The notes beneath the pieces were generated by a model, which was not told the origin of the DNA, searched no databases, and saw nothing but the letters and a program-made list of their open reading frames with translations. A DNA stretch of 64,000 nucleotides, taken from positions 758,386 to 822,385 of the forward strand of contig CAMOOO010000001.1 in the NCBI GenBank assembly GCA_946621465.1, given 5' to 3'. Made by a program: the position numbers and the translations under genes. This document shows, in pieces, positions 51,099 through 60,410 of this stretch; position 1 is the stretch's first letter; each line of letters begins with the position of its first letter. Source of the DNA: an uncultured Clostridia bacterium (GTDB lineage Bacteria; Bacillota; Clostridia; Christensenellales; DTU072).

Positions 51099-52970
51099 AT
51101 GGATTTTAAAACAAAAGCGAGGGAGCTTGTTTCTCGCATGACGCTAGAAGAAAAAGTATCTCAAATGCGGTACGATGCGCCGGCAATTCCGCGACTGGGT
51201 ATCCCTGCCTATAATTGGTGGAACGAAGGTCTACACGGCGTTGCTCGCTCGGGCGTTGCTACCGTTTTTCCGCAGGCGATTGCTATGGCGGCTACCTTTG
51301 ATAGAAATATGATGTACGACGTCGCTTCCGCCATTTCCGACGAGGCGCGCGCAAAGTACAACGAGTATCGGAAATTCGGCGAGACCGGCATCTATCAGGG
51401 TCTGACCTATTGGTCCCCCAATATCAATATTTTTCGCGATCCGCGCTGGGGCAGAGGGCATGAAACGTATGGAGAAGACCCCTATCTGACCGGTCAAATG
51501 GGTATTGCATTCATTAAAGGTCTGCAAGGCGACGGAAAATATCGCAAAGTTGACGCAACGATCAAACACTATGCCGTCCACAGCGGGCCGGAAAAATTAC
51601 GACATAAATTCAACGTCCGCGTCTCGCAAGAGGACCTTTATTCCACCTATCTTGCCGCCTTTAAATCCTGCATTCGGGAAGCAAAGCCGGCTGCCGTAAT
51701 GGGCGCGTATAACCGGGTCAACGGCGAACCATGCTGCGCCAGCCCCACCCTCCTTCAAAAGATACTCCGGGAGGAATTCGGCTTCGACGGTTACGTCGTG
51801 TCCGATTGCGGAGCGCTCAGCGATATCCACACGCATCACCACAAGACCTTTACCCCATCCGGAAGCGCAGCCCTCGCTGTAAAAGCCGGGTGTGACCTTA
51901 ATTGCGGAAGAACCTATCGCTGGCTCAAGCGTGCGATTAAGAGAGGACTTGTCAAAGAAAACGTCATAGACCGCGCCGTCGAACGATTGATGGAGGCAAG
52001 ACTGCGCCTTGGAATGCTCGCGAACGACTGTCCGTACGACGCTATACCCTATGAGGTCGTTTCTTGTGAAAAGCACCGCATGCTTAATAGAAAAATGGCG
52101 CAAAAGTCCATTGTTTTATTGAAAAACAACGGCATTCTCCCTCTGACGAAACCCGGCACAATTGCCGTAATCGGCCCGACTGCCGAAGAAAAAAGCGTTC
52201 TTCTTGCAAACTACAACGGTACGCCCGACCGCTATGCCACCCTCTTAAGAGGCATTCAGGATGGCTACGACGGCACCGTTTTATACGCGCGCGGATGCGA
52301 CTTTTCTCACACGGACAAGAAACTACATAAAAATACCGAACATCCCTTACGCGAGGCCGTCATCGTCGCACAAAAATCGGACGTCGTCGTTCTCTGTCTC
52401 GGTCTCAATCCCACCATGGAAGGAGAAGAAGGAGAATACGGAACGGACGGGGATAAAAAGTCCATTTCTCTTCCCGCTTCCGAACTTGAACTTTTACGAG
52501 AAATCAAAAAAACGGGAAAGCCCATCATCTGCGTCCACGTAAGCGGCAGTTGTATGTCACTTGTCGAAGTAGATGAAAGTTGCGACGCCGTCCTACAATG
52601 CTTTTATCCCGGCGCCGAAGGCGGAAACGCTCTGGCCGATATCCTCTTTGGAAAGGTCTCCCCCTCCGGACGTCTGCCCGTTACCTTTTACCGTTCCGAT
52701 AGCGACCTGCCTCCCTTTAAGGATTACAGCATGAAAAACCGAACTTACCGATTCTTTAAAGGAGAACCTCTTTACCCGTTCGGTCACGGTTTACACTACG
52801 CCATCGTCCGCGAGAAATGGCTGTCGGAAACCGAGGTGCTTGTCGAAAATCAGGGCGGCATGGAAACCGAACACACCGTTCTGCGCTTTGCAAAAACGCC
52901 TTCTCACGATTTAATCGGGTTTAAAACGGTACGTCTATCCGTGGGCGAAAGCGTCACAGTCGCCTTTTAG
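51099..52970 (+). CDS. Glycoside hydrolase family 3 enzyme, beta-xylosidase/beta-glucosidase type
   Basis: A 623-residue enzyme. The GH3 N-terminal barrel contains YNWWNEGLHGVARSG and FPQAIAMAATFD, typical of the plant-type beta-xylosidase/arabinofuranosidase branch, KH at 156-157 and the nucleophile D236 in VVSDCGAL. The second alpha/beta domain holds NPTMEGEEGEYGTDG with acid/base candidates. The C-terminal fibronectin III domain is shortened to about 60 residues; relatives are usually 690-720 long. No signal peptide, so it acts in the cytosol on imported oligosaccharides. GAGAGG precedes the ATG. Neighbouring xylA fragment fits xylan use. Confidence 0.9.
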   Translation: MDFKTKARELVSRMTLEEKVSQMRYDAPAIPRLGIPAYNWWNEGLHGVARSGVATVFPQAIAMAATFDRNMMYDVASAISDEARAKYNEYRKFGETGIYQGLTYWSPNINIFRDPRWGRGHETYGEDPYLTGQMGIAFIKGLQGDGKYRKVDATIKHYAVHSGPEKLRHKFNVRVSQEDLYSTYLAAFKSCIREAKPAAVMGAYNRVNGEPCCASPTLLQKILREEFGFDGYVVSDCGALSDIHTHHHKTFTPSGSAALAVKAGCDLNCGRTYRWLKRAIKRGLVKENVIDRAVERLMEARLRLGMLANDCPYDAIPYEVVSCEKHRMLNRKMAQKSIVLLKNNGILPLTKPGTIAVIGPTAEEKSVLLANYNGTPDRYATLLRGIQDGYDGTVLYARGCDFSHTDKKLHKNTEHPLREAVIVAQKSDVVVLCLGLNPTMEGEEGEYGTDGDKKSISLPASELELLREIKKTGKPIICVHVSGSCMSLVEVDESCDAVLQCFYPGAEGGNALADILFGKVSPSGRLPVTFYRSDSDLPPFKDYSMKNRTYRFFKGEPLYPFGHGLHYAIVREKWLSETEVLVENQGGMETEHTVLRFAKTPSHDLIGFKTVRLSVGESVTVAF

Positions 52971-53018
52971 TGATACGCCTATTTAATAATCATTGTTTTG
53001 CAAAAAAGCTCCAAAGAG

Positions 53019-53126
53019 TTATTCGGCAGCCTTTTTTAATTTGGTCGCTTTTTTAATTGCTCTTTCTATAACGTTATACGCGACTGCGACGAGTAAAGAA
53101 AGGGCGAACACGACAACGTACAACGC
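53019..53126 (-). pseudogene. Possible C-terminal fragment of a membrane protein
   Basis: An open minus-strand stretch of 35 codons begins directly after an in-frame TAG and encodes a single membrane helix (ALYVVVFALSLLVAVAYNVI) followed by ERAIKKATKLKKAAE and a stop. It has no start codon or ribosome site. It looks like the tail of a lost transporter or membrane protein; the family cannot be told. Confidence 0.3.
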
Positions 53127-53134
53127 CTAGAGCG

Positions 53135-53482
53135 GTGGCTGCCACTTGGCATAGTGACAAAAAAACGTTGGACAGTAAAGAAATCTGCAAAGCTATCTGC
53201 GAGTGCCTCTATGATAAGAGAGAAATATTTAAGGTAATATCTTCCGCCAATTGCAACCACAAATATTTAGATATAGCGGTCATGCGAGCAAGAGAAAGTT
53301 CTCGGTCGCGTTCCGGTTATTCTAAGTGGTGCGACGCCCTTTCTTTGCGCGATTACTATCCGGAATTTGTGATAGGCGGATGTATCTTCGTTCTTCAACG
53401 CCAGATCGCTACGGGGATGAAAGAAACGCCGCAAGAAATGGGAACGATGGTGCATAACGTCTTCACGAAATGCACTTTATAA
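53135..53482 (+). pseudogene. C-terminal fragment of a TetR/AcrR-family regulator
   Basis: The 115 codons resemble only the ligand-binding C-terminus of TetR-family regulators: the ending DYYPEFVIGGCIFVLQRQIATGMKETPQEMG is typical of the TetR_C_8 type. The N-terminal helix-turn-helix is missing, the frame opens with GTG and there is no ribosome site. I read it as a remnant. It adds to the decay seen around the GH3 gene. Confidence 0.55.
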
Positions 53483-53517
53483 AAAAAGTATCAATTATTT
53501 AAAAAAGACTTTTTCGT

Positions 53518-54501
53518 TTATTCAAACCAGGGGTCGATGAGCCGGGGACAGGCGAATATTTCGTCCATTTTTTCGATAAAGGGGATCAGATCGCCGAAGT
53601 CGCAAGCGCGGTGGTCGAATGCCAAGGTGAGCGGAAGGACGGTCCTTATTTCCAGTCTTTCCTCCCCGTCCGAAACAACGACGGGTTTACGTTGCAAGTT
53701 ACATACCATGACGGCAAAGACCTGCGGAGGAATGATCTCGAAGAGGGATATTCTGCCGTTGAGGTCTTTTTTTAGGCTGCCGATATTGGAAACGACGACG
53801 GTACCTTCTTGCAAGTCCTCTTTCTTTATCGCTTTGGAGCGGTCGATCGTCTTATTGTGTTTATGGCGCATAATAAGGTATTCGGCATTGGTCTTGCACC
53901 CGTGCATACGGATACGTTCTTTGCCGAAGTAGGCGCCGAAGACGCGGGCGAAAAAGGTATGGAATCTGCCCTTTTTGAGCATCCCGATGGTCTGATTGAA
54001 TGCAAGAGTATGTTGCGCCTGACCGAAGGCGATCTCGTCCCGGGCTTTTTCGATCAAGTCTTTAATTTTATCATCCAGATCGAAGATATTGCCGGCGCCG
54101 GCGTCGCGGACGTTAAGGGCCTGCATGGAGCCGTCGGGGAGAATGGTAGGCATATTGATGTCGATTTTATCAAAAGTGCGGATGGTACCTTTGGCACTGC
54201 GGAACTTATAGTAGAGGTGGGAGTTTAAAACAGGCGCGGCTTTCATTCCCTCGGTGATACATTTAAGAATAAGGGTATTGAAGGTGATTTTTTTACCGAG
54301 CTTTGCCTGCTTTTCTTTAAAGTACGCCATGAAGGCGGTGACGTCCGGTTCGTACTGGAAGCATACGTGGGGAATCTCCCCTGCCGAGACCTGCATTTCA
54401 TAGGCAAGGACGCGGCGTCCTAAATTCAGCGGTGTGGAACTGTTCCTCAGTCCGCCCTTGTTGCGCTCGCGCAAGTTCACTTTTCTGTCGGTATAATCCA
54501 T
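53518..54501 (-). CDS. 2-oxoacid dehydrogenase E2 acyltransferase-like protein
   Basis: A 327-residue protein with the chloramphenicol acetyltransferase/E2 catalytic fold. The catalytic signature appears near the C-terminus as LAFDHRACDFGD, with His and the following Asp present; TLPDGSM-like and SNIGSL motifs are also typical. There is no lipoyl or peripheral-subunit-binding domain, so it is not a standard dehydrogenase subunit. Stand-alone versions occur in Clostridia with unknown acyl acceptors. GGGAGG lies 6 bases before the ATG. It is transcribed alone. Confidence 0.8.
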   Translation of the reverse strand: MDYTDRKVNLRERNKGGLRNSSTPLNLGRRVLAYEMQVSAGEIPHVCFQYEPDVTAFMAYFKEKQAKLGKKITFNTLILKCITEGMKAAPVLNSHLYYKFRSAKGTIRTFDKIDINMPTILPDGSMQALNVRDAGAGNIFDLDDKIKDLIEKARDEIAFGQAQHTLAFNQTIGMLKKGRFHTFFARVFGAYFGKERIRMHGCKTNAEYLIMRHKHNKTIDRSKAIKKEDLQEGTVVVSNIGSLKKDLNGRISLFEIIPPQVFAVMVCNLQRKPVVVSDGEERLEIRTVLPLTLAFDHRACDFGDLIPFIEKMDEIFACPRLIDPWFE

Positions 54502-54559
54502 AATGCACCTCCCTTTACCCTTTCAGTATAGACGATAAATCTGATGCGGAAATGAATTT

Positions 54560-55237
54560 TCAGGTTGATATTATCAGATTTCTGCTGTTTTCGACAAGCA
54601 AACGGACCCTTTCGTCCGATAAAGTATCGTCCAGTAAAACGGTGACCCAGTTTTCTTTATTCATGTGATAGCAGGTATATATGCCGGTTGTTTTCAGTAG
54701 ATTATCTTTTTCCTTCGGATCGATCTTGACGTTCATAACCTCAATAAGGACCTCGTCCTCGGCGCGCTTTGTTATCGTTTTCTTTTTTAAATTCATAATA
54801 ATCGCGTACCACTTTTTAGTACCCTTACTGCGGAACACCCCGTAATCGGGCAATTTGACAAAGGGGTAATCGGGGCTTTCTCCGTACCTCTCGGCAATCC
54901 ACGCGGCAAGACGGTTGGACTGTTCATATAAAAACGGTACCGTGACGCAGCACTCTCCGGCAATCATGCAAAGGATCCGCTTATATTCGTCGCGGATAGC
55001 GGAGACAAACGCCCCTTTCATTTCCGTACGGAGGGGCAGATACTCCTCTTCCGTCTCGATCTCGATTACCTTTCCCGTTACCGTCTCGTCCTGTGATACC
55101 GTAATATCCGCCCGAAACTCTCCGTCGGAAAAGACTTTTGAATAAAAGTAGCCGTCCGATATTTTTCGAAAGCCGACCTTAAGTAGCTTATCAAAAACAA
55201 TTTTCTTCCGCTTAAAAACTTCTTTCTCGATCGTCAT
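54560..55237 (-). CDS. MmcQ/YjbR-family protein
   Basis: A 225-residue protein. The first 100 residues are a family-typical N-terminal extension; the YjbR/CyaY-like fold is in the second half, with KLPDYGVFRSKGTKKWYAI and the ending GIYTCYHMNKENWVTVLLDDTLSDERVRLLVENSRNL. The fold is linked to DNA binding in some members, but the cellular role is unknown. No clear ribosome site precedes the ATG. It follows the arginine operon on the same strand after 79 bases. Confidence 0.85.
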   Translation of the reverse strand: MTIEKEVFKRKKIVFDKLLKVGFRKISDGYFYSKVFSDGEFRADITVSQDETVTGKVIEIETEEEYLPLRTEMKGAFVSAIRDEYKRILCMIAGECCVTVPFLYEQSNRLAAWIAERYGESPDYPFVKLPDYGVFRSKGTKKWYAIIMNLKKKTITKRAEDEVLIEVMNVKIDPKEKDNLLKTTGIYTCYHMNKENWVTVLLDDTLSDERVRLLVENSRNLIIST

Positions 55238-55316
55238 ATATTCAATGATTATTTTTGTAGAGATACATTTTCAGTAATAAGTTGAGACTTTTTTTTACGC
55301 GCCTCTTTACCCTTTA

Positions 55317-58300
55317 TCAATACTCGAAGTATCCGCGATAGGACTGGGTGACGCTCCCTGTCAGGATGATGCCCTCGTCCGAGTCGTTGACAACGAGCGT
55401 TCCGCCGGGGAGACTGACGTTGATATCGGTATTCCTCGGGCAGTATCCGGCTGTCGTTGCCGCGATTACCGCGGCGCAAGCACCCGTGCCGCAAGCAAGC
55501 GTCACACCGTTACCGCGTTCCCAAACGCGTACGCGCAGGGTCGTACTGTTGACAACGCGCACAAACTCGGTATTGACGCGCACGCCGAACAAGCCGCACC
55601 GCTCGAACTTAGGTCCGATCTTATCCAGCTCCAGACTGTCCAGTTGCTCGGTAAAGGTGACTAAATGGGGGTTGCCTAATGATATACCCGTGACGTTATA
55701 ATCGACGCCGCCGATGGTAACGGGGGTGTCTATCAACTTATCCATCGGACGGACGGGCTTAAAGATCTTCATAGACATATCCGCTTTCCCCATGTTGACG
55801 GAGACGGAAGTGACCTTGCCCTCGCGCACGTATAACTTTGTTTCATGCACGCCGCTGATAGTTTCGATGAGGATATTTTCCCCTTTGGATAGTCCCTTTT
55901 CAAAGAGGTACTTGGCAACGCAGCGGATGTTATTGCCTGCCATTTTGCTTTCGCTGCCGTCTTTATTAAAGGAGCGCATTTTTGCGTCCGCCTTATCCGA
56001 TTTTTCGATGAGGACAATGCCGTCGCCGCCGATGCCGTAGTGTTCGGAACAAAGTTGAATACAGAGAGATTCCGGACAGGTAATGGATTCGTCGAAGTTT
56101 TCGATAAAGATATAATCGTTGCCGCAAGAGTGCATTTTTACAAAGGGAATTTCCTTTCTGCTTTTACGCATATTGCAGATATCGACAAGTTCGGTATTGC
56201 CGGCAGAAAAACGGCTCTCGATCATGGACGCGATGGCGTTTGCCGTGTCGAGAGAGGTGAGGCAGGGTATCCCCAGTTGCATCGCCCTTCGATGAATGAC
56301 GATATAATCGCCCATGGTGGCGTCTTTGACCGCGCCGGTATAGATAATGTAACCCAGTTTTCCGCTTTCGAGTAGAGTGTTTAGTTCTTCGCCCTCGGTG
56401 GCGTTTTTGACCGACTCCACCTCTATCCCCAGTGAGGAGATAGCCTTTGCCGTACCCGTCGTTGCGTAAAGTTTAACGCCCAGGTCGTAGAAACGCTTTG
56501 CCAGGGACAAAACTTCTTGATAGTCGCTCTCTTCAACGCTTATAAGTACGCCCTTTCCGTTCCTTGCGTCCGGTACGGAGAACCCGGCGGCGCTTAGTCC
56601 CTTATACATTGCCTCGCCCATGGTCTTCCCGATGCCAAGCACCTCTCCGGTGGACTTCATTTCCGGCCCTAAAATGGAATTGGCGTCGGATAATTTTTCA
56701 AAAGAGAACACCGGCACTTTTACAGCGTAGTAGGGAGGTATTTTAGCTAGTCCCACACCGTAGCCCAGATCCTTTAACGGCGTCCCGAGCATAACGGCGG
56801 AGGCGATATCCACCATGGGGACGTCGGTGACTTTACTGATATAGGGTACGGTACGCGACGCACGAGGGTTGACCTCGATAACGTACAGTTCGTTTTCGTA
56901 AATGAGATACTGAATGTTGACCAGTCCCTGCGTTCCCAAAGCTAAAGCAAGGTCGGTAGAACACTTGACGATCTTTTCGGTGAACTTATCGGTCAGGTTA
57001 TAGGGCGGATATACGGCAATAGAGTCGCCGCTATGCACCCCCGCGCGCTCGATGTGTTCCATAATGCCGGGAATGAGTACGTCTTTCCCGTCGGAAATAA
57101 CGTCCACTTCCAATTCTATACCGGGCATATACTTATCAACGAGTACGGGGTTCTCTATACCCCCGGATAGGATCCTATTCATGTACTTTTCGACGTCTTT
57201 TTTGGTTTTGGCGATAATCATATTCTGACCGCCGATAACGTAGCTGGGACGAAGAAGTACGGGGTAGCCTAATCTTTCTGCAGCCAAAAGCGCTTCTTCC
57301 AAAGTAACTACGCCCTGCCCTTTGGGACGGAAAATGCCGAACTTCTCCAAAAGAGCGTCGAAGCGCGCGCGGTCCTCGGCAAGGTCGATTCCTTCCGCGC
57401 TGGTTCCTAAAATCTTAATACCCTTTTCGTCCAGGAATTTAGTCAATTTGATGGCCGTCTGTCCGCCGAACGCCACCACGACGCCGATCGGCTTTTCCAC
57501 TTCGATGACGTTCATGACATCCTCGGGGGTCAGCGGCTCGAAATAAAGTCTGTCCGCCGTGTCGTAATCGGTGGAGACGGTCTCGGGGTTGTTGTTGACG
57601 ATCACCACGTCCATACCCATATCCCTGAGTGCTTTTACGCAGTGGACGGAACTATAATCGAATTCGATGCCTTGGCCGATACGGATAGGTCCGGAGCCGA
57701 GAACGACGATGACCGGTTTTCCGCTGCGCTTAATTTCGCGCGCCTCGCAGGTTTCTTCCGTAGTCGAATAGAAGTACGGGGTCTCCGCGGAGAACTCCGC
57801 GGCGCAGGTATCCACCGTTTTGTAGGCAAACGGCTTCTTATATTCGATCTCCTTACCCGTCAATTTCGAGAGAGCTTTGTCAGTGTAGCCGAGCTTTTTA
57901 CCTAAGAGATAATCTTCTTGGGTAAAGGTCGTAGCAATTTTCTTTTCGTAATCGGCAAGGTTCTTTATTTTTTTGATAAACCATTTATCTATCTTTGTTA
58001 TTTCGTTGATTTGGTCTACCGAAATTCCTTTTTTGAGTGCCTCAAATACCGTAAACAGTCTCCTGTCGTTCTTTTCCGCCAGTCTTTCTTCTACCGGCTT
58101 GTCGCTTAGCGGCTGGCAGTTCAGAGTGTCGAGAGAAATCTCCGCGCCGCGGACGGCTTTCATCAGTCCTGCCTCGAAGGTGCGCGCGATCGCCATGACT
58201 TCTCCGGTGGCTTTCATCTGCGTTCCCAGCGTTCTGGACGACCCTGCGAATTTATCGAAGGGCCACTTGGGGAACTTGGTGACGACGTAGTCGAGAGCAG

Positions 58301-59342
58301 GCTCGAAGCAGGCGCAGGTCTTTCCGGTGACCTCGTTCTTAATCTCGTCCAGCGTGTAGCCGAGGGCGATCTTTGCCGTGATCTTTGCGATGGGGTAGCC
58401 GGTTGCTTTCGATGCCAAAGCGGAAGAACGCGAGACCCTGGGGTTGACCTCGATAACGGCGTATTCAAAGCTGTCCGGGTGCAAAGCGAACTGGCAGTTA
58501 CATCCGCCGACAATCCCAATGGAACTGATGATATCCAGGGATGCCGTACGGAGCATCTGATACTCTTTGTCCGATAGCGTCAACGCCGGGGCTACGACGA
58601 CGGAGTCGCCGGTATGGATGCCGACGGGGTCGACGTTCTCCATAGAGCAAACGGCAATTACGTTCCCTACGCTGTCGCGCATGGTCTCGAACTCTATCTC
58701 CTTCCAACCGGAGATACATTTCTCTACCAGTATCTGCGTTATCGGCGAAAGGTCCAGTCCCGATTTAGCGATAATACGGAGCTGCTCTTCTGTCTCGGCG
58801 ATACCGCCGCCCGTACCGCCCAGAGTATAGGCAGGACGAACGATAACGGGGTAGCCGATCTTCTTTGCCGCGTTTATCGCTTCTTCAACGGTGACGGCTA
58901 TCTCCGACGGAACGACGGGCTGTCCGATCTCCTTCATCTTTTCACGGAACAGCTCCCTGTCCTCGGCGTTCTTTATGGCGTTTATGTCCGTTCCCAAAAG
59001 TTGAACGCCGTACTTTTTCAGCACCCCTTTTTCATCGAGCTGCATAGAAATAGTCAGTCCCGTCTGTCCGCCTAAGCCGGCAAGCAGTCCGTCCGGACGT
59101 TCTTTTTTAATTATCCTTGCAACGGTGTCGGCGTTGAGCGGTTCCAGATAAACGGCGTCCGCCACCATTTTATCGGTCATAATGGTAGCCGGGTTGGAAT
59201 TGACCAGCACCGTCTCTATCCCCTCTTGTTTCAGCACCCGGCATGCCTGCGTTCCGGCATAGTCGAATTCCGCCGCCTGTCCGATGACGATCGGTCCCGA
59301 CCCGATTACAAGGACTTTTTTTATCTTCTTATTCTTGGGCAT
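55317..59342 (-). CDS. carB-dapF: Fused carbamoyl-phosphate synthase large subunit and diaminopimelate epimerase
   Basis: A single 1341-residue frame. Residues 1 to about 1060 are a complete CarB: two ATP-grasp halves (VLVIGSGPIVIGQAAEFDYAG and VIVVLGSGPIRIGQGIEFDYS) and the C-terminal allosteric domain. Residues 1067-1341 (bases 56144-55317) are a complete DapF (LL- to meso-diaminopimelate): FVKMHSCGNDYIFI to the ACGTGACA motif with C1284. The usual first catalytic cysteine (in a CGN motif) is replaced: KMAGNNIRC, Ala at 1135. No stop, frameshift or good internal ribosome site lies at the junction. GGAGGG precedes the ATG, which overlaps carA by 14 bases. It joins arginine/pyrimidine synthesis to lysine/peptidoglycan synthesis. 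Confidence 0.93.
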   Translation of the reverse strand: MPKNKKIKKVLVIGSGPIVIGQAAEFDYAGTQACRVLKQEGIETVLVNSNPATIMTDKMVADAVYLEPLNADTVARIIKKERPDGLLAGLGGQTGLTISMQLDEKGVLKKYGVQLLGTDINAIKNAEDRELFREKMKEIGQPVVPSEIAVTVEEAINAAKKIGYPVIVRPAYTLGGTGGGIAETEEQLRIIAKSGLDLSPITQILVEKCISGWKEIEFETMRDSVGNVIAVCSMENVDPVGIHTGDSVVVAPALTLSDKEYQMLRTASLDIISSIGIVGGCNCQFALHPDSFEYAVIEVNPRVSRSSALASKATGYPIAKITAKIALGYTLDEIKNEVTGKTCACFEPALDYVVTKFPKWPFDKFAGSSRTLGTQMKATGEVMAIARTFEAGLMKAVRGAEISLDTLNCQPLSDKPVEERLAEKNDRRLFTVFEALKKGISVDQINEITKIDKWFIKKIKNLADYEKKIATTFTQEDYLLGKKLGYTDKALSKLTGKEIEYKKPFAYKTVDTCAAEFSAETPYFYSTTEETCEAREIKRSGKPVIVVLGSGPIRIGQGIEFDYSSVHCVKALRDMGMDVVIVNNNPETVSTDYDTADRLYFEPLTPEDVMNVIEVEKPIGVVVAFGGQTAIKLTKFLDEKGIKILGTSAEGIDLAEDRARFDALLEKFGIFRPKGQGVVTLEEALLAAERLGYPVLLRPSYVIGGQNMIIAKTKKDVEKYMNRILSGGIENPVLVDKYMPGIELEVDVISDGKDVLIPGIMEHIERAGVHSGDSIAVYPPYNLTDKFTEKIVKCSTDLALALGTQGLVNIQYLIYENELYVIEVNPRASRTVPYISKVTDVPMVDIASAVMLGTPLKDLGYGVGLAKIPPYYAVKVPVFSFEKLSDANSILGPEMKSTGEVLGIGKTMGEAMYKGLSAAGFSVPDARNGKGVLISVEESDYQEVLSLAKRFYDLGVKLYATTGTAKAISSLGIEVESVKNATEGEELNTLLESGKLGYIIYTGAVKDATMGDYIVIHRRAMQLGIPCLTSLDTANAIASMIESRFSAGNTELVDICNMRKSRKEIPFVKMHSCGNDYIFIENFDESITCPESLCIQLCSEHYGIGGDGIVLIEKSDKADAKMRSFNKDGSESKMAGNNIRCVAKYLFEKGLSKGENILIETISGVHETKLYVREGKVTSVSVNMGKADMSMKIFKPVRPMDKLIDTPVTIGGVDYNVTGISLGNPHLVTFTEQLDSLELDKIGPKFERCGLFGVRVNTEFVRVVNSTTLRVRVWERGNGVTLACGTGACAAVIAATTAGYCPRNTDINVSLPGGTLVVNDSDEGIILTGSVTQSYRGYFEY

Positions 59343-60402
59343 ACTCTTTACCCTCCATCAATGCAATAAATCTATCGAACAAAAACTCCGCGTCATGCGG
59401 TCCGCTCGCCGCCTCCGGATGAAACTGCACGGTAAAACACTTCTTGCCCGGATAATTCAGCCCTTCGGAACTGCCGTCGTTTGCGTTGATAAAAATCTCT
59501 TCCGCAACCCCTTTTAAAGAGGACGCGACTACCGCGTAGCCGTGGTTCTGACTGGTGATATAAGTTCTTTTTCCTTTCACCTCTTTGACCGGTTGATTGC
59601 CGCCGCGATGACCGTATTTTAACTTCATCGTCTGACCGCCCATAGCAAGCGCCGTCAATTGGTGTCCGAGACAAATACCGAAGGTGGGGATCTTCCCGAT
59701 TAAATAGGATAACTGTTTTATTTCAAAGACGTTTTCCGCCGGGTCTCCGGGACCGTTGGAGAGCATCAGTCCGTCGAAGTTCCCTTGCAGTATTTCTTCC
59801 GCCCTGGTATCGTGCGGAAACACCGTTACTTTGCAACCCCGTTTAAGAAGGTTGCGGACGATATTTTTTTTGGAGCCGTAGTCGATAAGGGCGACGGAGT
59901 ACTTTTGCTCAGCCGGACAAAACGTTTCTTTTTCTTTGCAGGAAACGGCGGCAACGACCCCTTGCACAGCGTAACTTTTTATCTCCGAAAGGTCGGCAGG
60001 GATCTCGTCGTAAATGCCGGCGTTTATTACCCCCTGTTCCCGAATGATCCTGGTGATCTGCCTGGTATCGACGCCCATAAGCCCGGGGATGCCTTTTTTC
60101 TTCAGAAAAGCGTCCAGCTCGTACTCCGAACGGAAATTGGACGGATAGTCGCATAGGTCGTACACTACGTACCCACGCGCCGCCGGCTCTCCCTCGAAGT
60201 CCTCTTCAATAACGCCGTAGTTCCCGATAAGCGGAAAGGTCTGCATAATGATCTGACCGGCGTAACTGGGGTCGGTCAACGTCTCCAGATACCCTTCCAT
60301 ACCCGTAGTGAACACCAGTTCGCCTACCGCATTTTTTTCCGCGCCGATTATTTTTCCTTCAAACACTCTGCCGTCTGAAAGCACCAAATATCCTTTTTTC
60401 AT
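59329..60402 (-). CDS. carA: Carbamoyl-phosphate synthase small subunit
   Basis: A 357-residue glutaminase subunit that passes ammonia to CarB. The N-terminal domain starts with GYLVLSDGRVFEGKIIGA. The class I amidotransferase has the nucleophile Cys in FGICLGHQ and the His/Glu pair in QFHPEAASGPHD. Full-length. Eight bases after argF start region is typical operon spacing: its start lies 8 bases downstream of the argF stop. The presence of arg genes upstream suggests this copy serves arginine synthesis. Confidence 0.97.
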   Translation of the reverse strand: MKKGYLVLSDGRVFEGKIIGAEKNAVGELVFTTGMEGYLETLTDPSYAGQIIMQTFPLIGNYGVIEEDFEGEPAARGYVVYDLCDYPSNFRSEYELDAFLKKKGIPGLMGVDTRQITRIIREQGVINAGIYDEIPADLSEIKSYAVQGVVAAVSCKEKETFCPAEQKYSVALIDYGSKKNIVRNLLKRGCKVTVFPHDTRAEEILQGNFDGLMLSNGPGDPAENVFEIKQLSYLIGKIPTFGICLGHQLTALAMGGQTMKLKYGHRGGNQPVKEVKGKRTYITSQNHGYAVVASSLKGVAEEIFINANDGSSEGLNYPGKKCFTVQFHPEAASGPHDAEFLFDRFIALMEGKEYAQE

Positions 60403-60410
60403 CTTTCTCC

